Both the position numbers and the translations under genes were made by a program. The notes below the pieces were generated by a model. The model did not search any database and was not told the origin of the DNA. It saw only the letters and a list, made by a program, of their open reading frames with translations. Shown here piece after piece: positions 1 through 6,104 of a stretch of DNA of 6,107 nucleotides (position 1 is its first letter; the number at the start of each line of letters is the position of its first letter). The DNA lies in assembly GCA_031963045.1 (NCBI GenBank), contig JASSUK010000047.1:1-6107 (forward strand), written 5' to 3'. The DNA is from JASSUD01 sp031963045. Lineage in GTDB: Bacteria; Pseudomonadota; Gammaproteobacteria; Burkholderiales; Burkholderiaceae.

Positions 1-150
1 GCTACGGATGATGTCTGGGTGGTTATGCTCGATTAAGGCGTAAAAGATATGTTGGCCATTAGGTGCTATCGGGTGAACTTGCTTATCCAGCAACATCTCC
101 ATCAGCTCACGGTTACCACTTTCAGCAGCTAAATACAGCAGGCTTTTCTC
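1..150 (-). other. Ankyrin repeat block 2, cut by window edge
   Basis: Residues about 1324-1373 contain one clear unit (DEKSLLYLAAESGNRELMEMLLDK) split here as the LLYLAAESGN start and the ELMEMLLDK second helix. The beginning of another follows (NGQHIFYALIEHNHPDII). About 150 residues of poorly matching, helix-rich sequence separate it from block 1, so the solenoid either contains an insertion or has repeats too worn to recognise by eye. The array probably continues beyond the left edge. Confidence 0.75.
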
Positions 151-3100
151 ATCGGCAGTGGCACGCTCGAGCGCAGCTGGACCCTCCACGCCCTCGACAT
201 AGGGCTTATAAAATTGGGGCAAGCCATATCTCACTGCAAATTGAATCAAGTCATAGTCGCTATAGGAAGCAAGTCGATCATTCTTGAATAGTTTACTGTT
301 AGGAGGATAAGGATCCGCTTCGGTTAAGATCTCATGACTACGGTGTTTAATCGCCAGCTTATACAGCTTATCAGCATGCGCTGTTACATAAGCTAAAGTT
401 TCCGCTTTGAAGTTTCTAACCAAATGGTTCCCTTGCGTAACGCGGTTATCCTTAAATACGTAATCCATATAGCAGCTCAGCTCAGCATGGTCTGGGTCGA
501 GCGTCTGAGCTATCCACTGGGGATTGCTCGCGATAATGTGTTCACATAACTGCCATACACCCAGTTTACACATCCATAAGAAATTGTCTCGATCGATCTG
601 ATCATGGGTGTTTAGCTTGAATTGGTTCGCTTTTAATAGGGCTTTGGCCACGCGGACTTGCCCGGTTTTTAACGCGTGGGTTAATGCGTTTGCGCCATCA
701 ATCAGTTGGTCCGTTTTAGCGCCTATTTCCAGCAAATAATCAATCACCGCTTTCTGACGGTGCTGGATGGCCAGATAAAGCGGCGTATTATCCGCTGAAT
801 CGGGTTGTTCTAAAGCGCTATTATGCGGACCCAGCAATTGTTTGACGATGTCCAGATCCCCAAGTGCCACCGCAATATGCAGCGGCGTTTTACCATCACG
901 GTTATACACATGGATATCAACCCGTTTGCTTAAAAGCGATGGCATCAACTCTTGGGCATGCACGAGAACCGCCAGGTGAAGCAGCGTATTGCCATTTTCT
1001 AATCGAAAATGAACGTCAATGCCTGGTTCGGATAATAAATACTGGCTGATTTCGTAAGAATGGTTATATAAAGCCGTATAAATAATCGGTATACCATTGA
1101 TACCCACTTCATTCACATTAAAACCATACGACACCAACAACTTAACCGTTTCCAAACGATGATGGAGTACTGCTAAATATAATGCGCTTTCATCATTCAT
1201 CGTTAGCTGGCGGAGACTACGATTGGCCCGATAAATGGCCATGATGATCTTATTATGCCCATACATGCTCGCGACATGCAAAGGTGAATTGCCAAATTGG
1301 TTCAGTACATCGCTTTTGACGCCGTGTTTTAATAATAACTCAGCGAACGCCAGATTATCATTCATTGCCGCCAGGTGTAAGGCGGTATTCCCATAAGCAT
1401 CGGTGATATTGAGATTGAGCGTCGGCTCACTGCGTGCTATGAATTCTTTTAATTGCGCTGTCGTCGGATTTTGTGCCGCTAGATGGATCCATTGCTTTTC
1501 CATAGCAGTGCTAGCCATATTGGGCTTGATAAGACTTTGTTCTAACGCGCTATTGTCTAATACGCTTGCATGCTGAAGATAAAAAGCTTGATAGTATTGA
1601 TGGTTGATCCTGACGGCTTTCCATACCTCGCCTGACTCTTTTTTCGACATCCTGGCCGAGTGTGCCTCTAACTGCTGACTTAAGCTGGTTACCAATGCGG
1701 TATTCAATAAAATGGCTTGATTCTCAAGCCTAAAACCCGTTCCTCCATGGATTCGTACCGAGGGTTTATCATCTGTCAAGGCCAATGTGGGGGGCTTTTT
1801 TACGAGAGCGGGTATCCCCAGCGGAATGGCTTGAGCAATCGCTTTATGACTGGGCTGCGTGTTAATCAATTGACGCATCGTGTCCATTCTGGCAAGCGCT
1901 GTTTGTCTCTGAGACTTTTTTAATTCTTGTAGTTGCTGCTCAATCTCTGTCGAAGACAACTGTTCCTTTAATTTTGATACTGCTTCCAATGTACTGTTAG
2001 TCAATAGTAAAACCAGCGCGTTCAGATCCGCTTCGCTAAGCTTGAATGCCTCTTGGGGCAGCAGCTCCTGGATGACATGGGCCAAAGCCGTTTGCAATTG
2101 GGCCGCAATGTGCTGGACTTTTTGCAGTAAAAATTCCTCGAATAAGGTTACGCTTTTTCCATCCAGTTTGTTGATCACATCCCACAGCGTAACCTGATTC
2201 TCCTCAAGTTCCAGCCGGGTCTGGGGGTAGGGGGGGAAAAGTCCTGGACAGGTTTGCTGCGCATCGGCTTTCTGTTTGACAGGCAATAGCTGAGGCACCA
2301 GCTCTTGTCTTTTAAGACTGCCAAAGTAGTAAGACAGCGCACAAATAACGTCCAACATCTTAAAATAGTCCTGGCACGGTGGTAATTGCCGTAGCCTGGT
2401 TTTGATATCGTTGGCGACACGCTTGCAAAAGAATTGGAGCTTTTTATACTCGTCTGATGCCTTGTATCGTTCCACTTGACCAATCGCAACGCTATGACAT
2501 TCAATCGTATACAACACATCCATTCCACCGTGAAATAATAAGGTGCTGTCATGCTTTTCGATTTGCTCTTGTTTGGCGATGATCCGAAACGATATCTGGA
2601 ACCGCTGCTGGATTTTGTCTAAAGTCGTTTTATCGAGCTTGAAGCCGTATTGCTCAATGTGGAATATCTGTAGGAGTTGGATGAGCGGCGTATACTCACT
2701 ATTGTCTTGAAACGTTTTCTTATATAACGCATCCATCGACTTGATAAATGGTTTTAATTGATCCACGTCCTTCATCCAGGACTTATTACCTGCAAAGTGA
2801 AACAGATCTGGTTCACTGAAATAGCCACCATTCAAATAGCCTTTCATGAAGTAATCGATCATACCAATGACTTTACCAACCAGTGTGTTTTGGTAGCCAG
2901 GGTGGATTACGGAATAGAGGGTGCCTTCTTTTGTAAAATGCAGGCTATAAAAAGGAAAGGTATTATGAATATAGACGTTTTGCGCAAGCTCGCGGATGAT
3001 TTGTTGGAGCCACTGGTTGGAGAACGGCGCACTATCGGTCAAAAAAGGAAAAGTGATCCAATAACCATCTGCAGTGAGATCGTAGAGGCTGCTGTTCAGA

Positions 3101-4119
3101 TTCAATAAAATAGCATTGGGATTAGCAACCGCCACGCCGCCAATTTGTTGTTGGTGGCCGGTCTTGAGGAGCGGTTGGTTGGGATTGGTGCTGTTGTAAC
3201 TGCTGATTAAGCCATTCTGGTTGAGGTTGTGCTGAAATCCAGCCGTAAAGCCACCGCCCGCACCGGATCTGCCGCCGCCTCTTGGGTCGCCGTTTGGCGA
3301 TTGTTTGGTGATGTCAGGAGGCACCTGTTTACAAGGTTCATACCCTTTGGTTCCTCTTTTATCCTTCCAGTCCGAATCTTTTTTTGTTGGATCAACGAGC
3401 GGAAATTTTAAACAGTCCCATTTACCTTGTTCATTTTTTACGGTGTGATAGGTCACTCCGACATGGGCGGGTTCAGTGTTTCCCTCTGCTGTAACATTAA
3501 TAACAGCTATTACTTCCTTATTGTCATTTTTAACTACACACACATATTGTTCTCGATAATTTTTATGGTCTAGAGCAAGAGCAGAACGAGACTTTTCAAA
3601 CGTAGCATTGCCACCGATATTTACAACATAATTTGTGCTCGGCACCGTAAATTTACCACTGCGAATGAGTTCAAGGCATTGTTCAAATGATTTGTTTAAA
3701 AAGGGATTATTTCTATTGTCCTCCACTAAATAAGCGGTACGGTTTTGCCCTTGACCAGCTGCCTGCATATGCGGCCACAAGTGTACCTTGCTGGTTTCGG
3801 TTAAAAAAACCGCTCTAAAGCTATTCGAAGGCCTTTGCATGATCCCCAAAATGGATCCCTGATCCATGGATTGACCCGTTAAACCATTGACAATTTTTGA
3901 TGGGGACACCATGTGCTGTTGACCATCTGGCGCTATGACGTGCGCCATGAAGCCTGGATAGGTATCTGATGTATATACCCCTACTCTGTATCTATTGCTG
4001 CCTATATAGGGTTCAACGATGATGGTTTGCAGCGAATCGGGAGCTTGATTATTTTCACTGACCGCTTTTTGTGGCTGACGGCTCAAAAAGCAAGGATTAT
4101 AGTTTGGCTGTACGTTCAT
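1..4119 (-). CDS. Very large ankyrin-repeat protein with unknown N-terminal modules (3' end outside window)
   Basis: The reverse-strand frame starting with ATG at 4117-4119 stays open for 1,373 codons to base 1, so the C-terminus is missing. An in-frame TGA at 4132-4134 lies just upstream. The layout I read is: residues 1-250, a globular, probably beta-rich region with no signal peptide or membrane segment; 277-290, a Gly-rich linker; about 320-620, a second globular region with a conserved-looking core (IGMIDYFMKGYLNGGYF, about 418-434); about 640-750, helical and Gln/Glu/Lys-rich, possibly coiled coil; about 878-1170, ankyrin repeats such as GNTALHLAAMND and DGKTPLHIAVALGD; about 1174-1320, degenerate; from about 1324, repeats resume (LLYLAAESGN). 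Ankyrin repeats are protein-binding scaffolds, and in intracellular bacteria such proteins are often secreted to act in the host. That role is inferred here from architecture only. The start codon follows the upstream stop by four bases, suggesting translational coupling. I do not recognise the N-terminal regions, and no enzyme active site is evident. Confidence 0.92.
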   Translation of the reverse strand, partial: MNVQPNYNPCFLSRQPQKAVSENNQAPDSLQTIIVEPYIGSNRYRVGVYTSDTYPGFMAHVIAPDGQQHMVSPSKIVNGLTGQSMDQGSILGIMQRPSNSFRAVFLTETSKVHLWPHMQAAGQGQNRTAYLVEDNRNNPFLNKSFEQCLELIRSGKFTVPSTNYVVNIGGNATFEKSRSALALDHKNYREQYVCVVKNDNKEVIAVINVTAEGNTEPAHVGVTYHTVKNEQGKWDCLKFPLVDPTKKDSDWKDKRGTKGYEPCKQVPPDITKQSPNGDPRGGGRSGAGGGFTAGFQHNLNQNGLISSYNSTNPNQPLLKTGHQQQIGGVAVANPNAILLNLNSSLYDLTADGYWITFPFLTDSAPFSNQWLQQIIRELAQNVYIHNTFPFYSLHFTKEGTLYSVIHPGYQNTLVGKVIGMIDYFMKGYLNGGYFSEPDLFHFAGNKSWMKDVDQLKPFIKSMDALYKKTFQDNSEYTPLIQLLQIFHIEQYGFKLDKTTLDKIQQRFQISFRIIAKQEQIEKHDSTLLFHGGMDVLYTIECHSVAIGQVERYKASDEYKKLQFFCKRVANDIKTRLRQLPPCQDYFKMLDVICALSYYFGSLKRQELVPQLLPVKQKADAQQTCPGLFPPYPQTRLELEENQVTLWDVINKLDGKSVTLFEEFLLQKVQHIAAQLQTALAHVIQELLPQEAFKLSEADLNALVLLLTNSTLEAVSKLKEQLSSTEIEQQLQELKKSQRQTALARMDTMRQLINTQPSHKAIAQAIPLGIPALVKKPPTLALTDDKPSVRIHGGTGFRLENQAILLNTALVTSLSQQLEAHSARMSKKESGEVWKAVRINHQYYQAFYLQHASVLDNSALEQSLIKPNMASTAMEKQWIHLAAQNPTTAQLKEFIARSEPTLNLNITDAYGNTALHLAAMNDNLAFAELLLKHGVKSDVLNQFGNSPLHVASMYGHNKIIMAIYRANRSLRQLTMNDESALYLAVLHHRLETVKLLVSYGFNVNEVGINGIPIIYTALYNHSYEISQYLLSEPGIDVHFRLENGNTLLHLAVLVHAQELMPSLLSKRVDIHVYNRDGKTPLHIAVALGDLDIVKQLLGPHNSALEQPDSADNTPLYLAIQHRQKAVIDYLLEIGAKTDQLIDGANALTHALKTGQVRVAKALLKANQFKLNTHDQIDRDNFLWMCKLGVWQLCEHIIASNPQWIAQTLDPDHAELSCYMDYVFKDNRVTQGNHLVRNFKAETLAYVTAHADKLYKLAIKHRSHEILTEADPYPPNSKLFKNDRLASYSDYDLIQFAVRYGLPQFYKPYVEGVEGPAALERATADEKSLLYLAAESGNRELMEMLLDKQVHPIAPNGQHIFYALIEHNHPDIIRS
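610..1488 (-). other. Ankyrin repeat block 1 (about nine repeats)
   Basis: This covers residues about 878-1170 of the large protein. Successive units of roughly 31-35 residues carry the ankyrin pattern of a turn, TPLH-like helix start, and LL-containing second helix: GNTALHLAA...AELLLKHG, GNSPLHVAS, ESALYLAV...VKLLVSYG, IPIIYTAL...SQYLLSEPG, GNTLLHLAV, GKTPLHIAV...VKQLLG, NTPLYLAI...IDYLLEIGA, and ANALTHAL...AKALLKAN. A degenerate first unit (WIHLAAQNP) precedes them. The repeats are diverged at the protein and DNA level, so they are not a recent tandem amplification. The function expected from the family is binding of a partner protein, not catalysis. Confidence 0.92.
3250..3291 (-). other. 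Gly-rich interdomain linker within the ankyrin protein
   Basis: Residues 277-290 read GDPRGGGRSGAGGG, a low-complexity flexible stretch with two arginines. It follows a Lys/Pro-rich segment (DPTKKDSDWKDKRG, PPDITKQSPNG). It separates the N-terminal globular region from the second one and is a natural boundary for treating them as separate domains. Confidence 0.7.
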
Positions 4120-4123
4120 CAAT

Positions 4124-5506
4124 TTATCCCATCAAATAGCAGAATGTAAGATCGATATTCGTTTCAATACGGTTTTCTACAGAACCAAAATGATGGACAT
4201 AAATTGCTGCAGAGAGTCCTTCACCGAAGGCAGGGTAAAAATGATCAACTATGTGTACACTTTTTTGGTCCAAGCAATCACAGACCATTTCAAACCCCAC
4301 TAATTCTTCATTCGTTCTCGGTAAAAAAAATAGCGCGAGCGCTTCTTGCGTTCCATAAATTTCAAAATAATGATCTGGAGAGTATTCAAAAGAGATATCG
4401 TACTTAGTAAAGAGGATATATTCCCGTATATCACCATACGTTTCACTCACTCCCGCTGCTTTGAATTGAACTAGTTTTGCCTTTATTTTTTCCAGGTGAA
4501 GCGTCCAATCGAATGGAGCTTGGGGAATTTTATATATTTTTAAGCCTTTGGCGTAATTATCGTAATAACGGTTAAAGAGTGCATACTTAGTCTCTTCATC
4601 ATACAACTCAGAATCACTCAGCCATGAAGTGGCAACTTCTTCGTCAATTCGACTCTTATTTTGCTTGGTTTCAATTTCAAGAATATGCGTATCATCGTCA
4701 TAGATGAAGTGAGATAAACTTTCTACAAACTCATCGGATAAGTAGCAGTCTTTTTCCATAGAAACGCAATAATTACCAATCTGCATTAAATTATTATCGA
4801 AGGCAAATAAAGTAGATTTTTTATTTTTATAATACCCTTCATCTTTATAATATCTACGTGTCGCTTTTATTTTCTGGAGAGCATGATTGATATAATCTGG
4901 CGCGATACCAAATCGCATACTATAAGAGTGATCCTCTCCTTTAGGAATACCTACCAATACCTTTATGGGAACGTCTTCACCTTTTTCCAACCCAGCAAAA
5001 GTAAAACTACCCAAATCACAACCAACAACCTTGTCAAGCCTGACCAAGTTACGGACTATATGACTGCCCTCTAATTCATAAATGACTTTTTGCAAGATTT
5101 CATCTAGAAAATTTGGATCTTCTAATAGTGGATAAATCTGATGATATTCTCTATCCTCGTAATAGTATTCTTTTTCTATATCCATGTAGATTAACTCTTT
5201 TCTTTCGCATCCGCCAAATAGTGCACTCAACTGTTTCCAGCTTAAAATATCACCATCTTTTAGTTTATTTATTGCTGCATCAGCACCCTTCAAAGGTTGA
5301 ATTTCTCTAAAATATTGATAATATTTAATTTTTCCTGATTTATCGGTGACTTTGCAAATCGGACCGCCCAATCCGCGGGTTAAATATTCGAATTTAGATA
5401 AAATCTTATATTCATAAGTATCTTCATCTTTATGTTCTTTTATAAAGCCTATTATCATGGCTTTTAATCGTTCTTTTAAATCCGGTATTAATGGGTTGGT
5501 TGTCAT
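4124..5506 (-). CDS. Hypothetical 460-residue protein, family not recognised, upstream partner of the ankyrin gene
   Basis: This is a complete minus-strand ORF ending in TAA at 4124-4126. I choose the ATG at 5504-5506 (MTTNPLIPDLKERLK) over the GTG three codons upstream because an AAGAAAG element lies eight bases before the ATG and would overlap the GTG. The protein has no signal peptide and no membrane segment, so it is probably soluble. It is rich in Tyr and acidic residues, with clusters such as YYYEDREYHQIYP and FIYDDDTHILEIETKQ. The mixed helix and strand character (VPIKVLVGIPKG, ALQKIKATRRYYKDEG) suggests a folded multidomain protein. I see no ankyrin, kinase, protease or nucleotide-binding motif and assign no function. 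It lies four bases before the ankyrin gene and almost certainly shares its transcript. Its base composition is distinctly more AT-rich than either neighbour, consistent with separate acquisition. Confidence 0.86.
   Translation of the reverse strand: MTTNPLIPDLKERLKAMIIGFIKEHKDEDTYEYKILSKFEYLTRGLGGPICKVTDKSGKIKYYQYFREIQPLKGADAAINKLKDGDILSWKQLSALFGGCERKELIYMDIEKEYYYEDREYHQIYPLLEDPNFLDEILQKVIYELEGSHIVRNLVRLDKVVGCDLGSFTFAGLEKGEDVPIKVLVGIPKGEDHSYSMRFGIAPDYINHALQKIKATRRYYKDEGYYKNKKSTLFAFDNNLMQIGNYCVSMEKDCYLSDEFVESLSHFIYDDDTHILEIETKQNKSRIDEEVATSWLSDSELYDEETKYALFNRYYDNYAKGLKIYKIPQAPFDWTLHLEKIKAKLVQFKAAGVSETYGDIREYILFTKYDISFEYSPDHYFEIYGTQEALALFFLPRTNEELVGFEMVCDCLDQKSVHIVDHFYPAFGEGLSAAIYVHHFGSVENRIETNIDLTFCYLMG
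4127..4130 (-). promoter_or_regulatory. Weak ribosome-binding site and coupling junction of the ankyrin gene
   Basis: Upstream of the ATG the minus strand reads TGATGGGATAAATTGATG. GGGA sits seven bases before the start codon and overlaps the end of the preceding gene, whose TAA is at 4124-4126, with ATTG between stop and start. A weak Shine-Dalgarno plus a four-base gap favours translation by ribosomes that have just finished the upstream gene. No separate promoter is apparent at this junction. Confidence 0.5.
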
Positions 5507-5604
5507 ATTTAACACTTTCTTGCATTCATATACTGGAGATCAATTAATTCGAGATTAATATACATTTAATGTACTGGATTGTCAGCTGAGCGATTGGTAT
5601 ACAT
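5507..5604 (-). promoter_or_regulatory. Predicted 98-base AT-rich leader
   Basis: This is the stretch between the predicted transcription start and the ATG. It holds a short palindrome TACATTTAATGTA (5561-5573) and two related segments, CATTCATATACTGGA (5523-5537) and CATTTAATGTACTGGA (5563-5578), both ending in TACTGGA. I see no riboswitch-like conserved core, no attenuator hairpin with a U-run, and no leader peptide with a good ribosome-binding site. Confidence 0.3.
5515..5521 (-). promoter_or_regulatory. Ribosome-binding site of the 460-residue gene
   Basis: The minus strand carries AAGAAAG here, a partial match to AAGGAGG, with eight bases (5507-5514) between it and the ATG at 5506. This spacing supports the ATG start and argues against the GTG at 5515, which falls at the edge of the element itself. 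Confidence 0.5.
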
Positions 5605-5634
5605 GCGCTCATTATATTTTTCGCTGACCGATTG
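5585..5634. repeat. Direct repeat flanking the promoter -10 box
   Basis: On the plus strand GCTGAGCGATTG (5585-5596) and GCTGACCGATTG (5623-5634) differ at one of twelve bases and lie 38 bases apart. The right copy overlaps the spacer and two bases of the -35 box, and the left copy lies about 8-19 bases downstream of the predicted transcription start. This placement fits a pair of operator sites, though no regulator gene is in view. Confidence 0.45.
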
Positions 5635-5638
5635 CCAA
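5611..5638 (-). promoter_or_regulatory. Sigma70-type promoter for the two-gene unit
   Basis: On the minus strand TTGGCA (5638-5633, five of six match to TTGACA) is followed by a 16-base spacer and a perfect TATAAT (5616-5611). Transcription would start near 5604, giving a leader of about 98 bases before the ATG at 5506. It points at the 460-residue gene and, through the short junction, at the ankyrin gene. An 11/12 direct repeat has one copy overlapping the spacer and -35 region and one just downstream of the expected start, so a repressor or activator may act here. Confidence 0.62.
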
Positions 5639-5710
5639 AGCCGCTATCGCACAAACTATCGATGAAGTTTTCCCGCTATATTTTGCGTTGATAGTCTTAC
5701 CGTTGTATGG

Positions 5711-5758
5711 TGTTCAATGATGAACATTTGGATACGCTGCTTCGTAGAAGGCAGCGTA
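5711..5758. repeat. Two adjacent inverted repeats downstream of the small ORF
   Basis: TGTTCA-ATGA-TGAACA (5711-5726) is a perfect six-base-pair hairpin. Six bases away, TACGCTGC (5733-5740) pairs with GCAGCGTA (5751-5758). On the minus strand the larger one can extend by TTC/GAA around a TAC loop if a single C is bulged, making about 11 base pairs. In the minus direction the stem is followed by ATCCAAATG and not by a T-run, so it is not a canonical intrinsic terminator, although it sits where the 3' end of the upstream transcript would be. It may instead be a 3'-end-stabilising hairpin or a protein-binding site. Confidence 0.5.
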
Positions 5759-5818
5759 AAAAAGCAGATATTCAGAAGATGACGGAGGTGCATTGCCTAA
5801 AAATGTGCCGTGCACAGA
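5714..5818 (-). pseudogene. Possible out-of-frame coding remnant after the small ORF
   Basis: In the frame offset from the 97-residue ORF, 34 codons are open between TGA at 5819-5821 and TGA at 5714-5716, with no start codon. The translation contains APPSSSEYLLFYAAFYEAAY and ends NVHH. Part of it (FYxAFxE, AA, VHH) resembles residues about 423-439 of the 460-residue protein. It could be the displaced tail of the small ORF after a single-base indel, or the worn end of a relative of the 460-residue gene. The stretch is short and overlaps an inverted repeat, so chance is a serious alternative. Confidence 0.25.
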
Positions 5819-6090
5819 TCACTATTGGAAGAGGCTGGAAGCAAATAGAAATCTATGATCTCTTCAAGCTCTTGTGCTTCTGCTAGTAGTGCGTCATTTT
5901 TTACCAATGCGCTGCGCAGAAGAGCTTCTGCTCTTGTTTCAACCAGCATTCCTTTACTACTCATCGCCTCATTGATCGTGATCCAAGACAACGCACCACC
6001 ACGTATACTGACTGGGCTCGACAACACACGAGACTCTTTGCTTGCAACAGGAGGTGATGCAGCAGCACAAGCTGCAGACACACGTGCCAT
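5797..6090 (-). CDS. Small 97-residue hypothetical protein
   Basis: ATG at 6088-6090 is preceded by AAAAGGAG, with GGAG at 6097-6100 and six bases of spacing, the best ribosome-binding site in the window; the stop is TAG at 5797-5799. The first 20 residues are Ala/Ser/Pro-rich (MARVSAACAAASPPVASKE). They lack the basic start and long hydrophobic core of a signal peptide. Residues about 50-84 look like an amphipathic helix, with LLRSALVKNDALLAEAQ followed by the acidic ELEEIIDFYLL. The tail ASSNSDLCTAHF is small and polar. I recognise no family. The gene shares strand with the downstream genes but is separated by 290 bases with an internal promoter, so it is probably not in their unit. A second frame that stays open past its stop leaves a frameshifted, originally longer gene possible. 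Confidence 0.6.
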   Translation of the reverse strand: MARVSAACAAASPPVASKESRVLSSPVSIRGGALSWITINEAMSSKGMLVETRAEALLRSALVKNDALLAEAQELEEIIDFYLLPASSNSDLCTAHF

Positions 6091-6096
6091 ATGCAG

Positions 6097-6104
6097 CTCC
6101 TTTT
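6097..6104 (-). promoter_or_regulatory. Strong ribosome-binding site of the small ORF
   Basis: The minus strand reads AAAAGGAG, then CTGCAT, then the ATG. The six-base gap is near optimal, and this is the main reason for treating the 97-residue ORF as real. The promoter must lie beyond the right edge. Confidence 0.6.

Noticed and set aside
63..1923. Three plus-strand ORFs of 61-74 codons (63-287, 864-1049, 1717-1923)
   Set aside because: All are antisense to the ankyrin coding sequence and read as low-plausibility protein with no ribosome-binding site.
2175..2552. 125-codon minus-strand ORF
   Set aside because: It lies in a different frame inside the long ankyrin ORF, has no ribosome-binding site, and its translation is rich in Cys, Arg and Trp with no domain-like pattern. 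It is a shadow.
2758..3108. 116-codon plus-strand ORF
   Set aside because: It is antisense to the ankyrin gene in a region where the minus frame gives a convincing protein. It has no Shine-Dalgarno site and no separate promoter.
3207..3411. Two overlapping 60-62 codon ORFs on opposite strands
   Set aside because: Both fall over the GC-rich Gly linker region of the ankyrin gene, where stop codons are rare by composition. Neither has start signals.
4204..5310. Three plus-strand ORFs of 63-67 codons inside the 460-residue gene
   Set aside because: They are antisense shadows in AT-rich sequence, without start signals.
5507..5515. GTG at 5513-5515 as start of the 460-residue gene
   Set aside because: The only plausible ribosome-binding element would overlap or abut that codon. 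The ATG three codons later has correct eight-base spacing.
5733..5764. Intrinsic terminator
   Set aside because: The hairpin is good but the homopolymer run is A on the plus strand after the stem and T before the stem on the minus strand. Neither direction has the required T-run after the stem.
5656..5793. 45-codon minus-strand ORF beginning MHLRHLLN in the gap
   Set aside because: The only AGG is two bases from the ATG, too close to serve as a ribosome-binding site. The frame simply continues that of the small ORF past its stop and crosses the hairpins.
5707..5886. Plus-strand ORF of about 59 codons beginning MVFNDEHLDTLLRRRQ
   Set aside because: The basic start looked like a DNA-binding protein. 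However, it has no ribosome-binding site, soon runs antisense to the small ORF, and its later residues lose any pattern.
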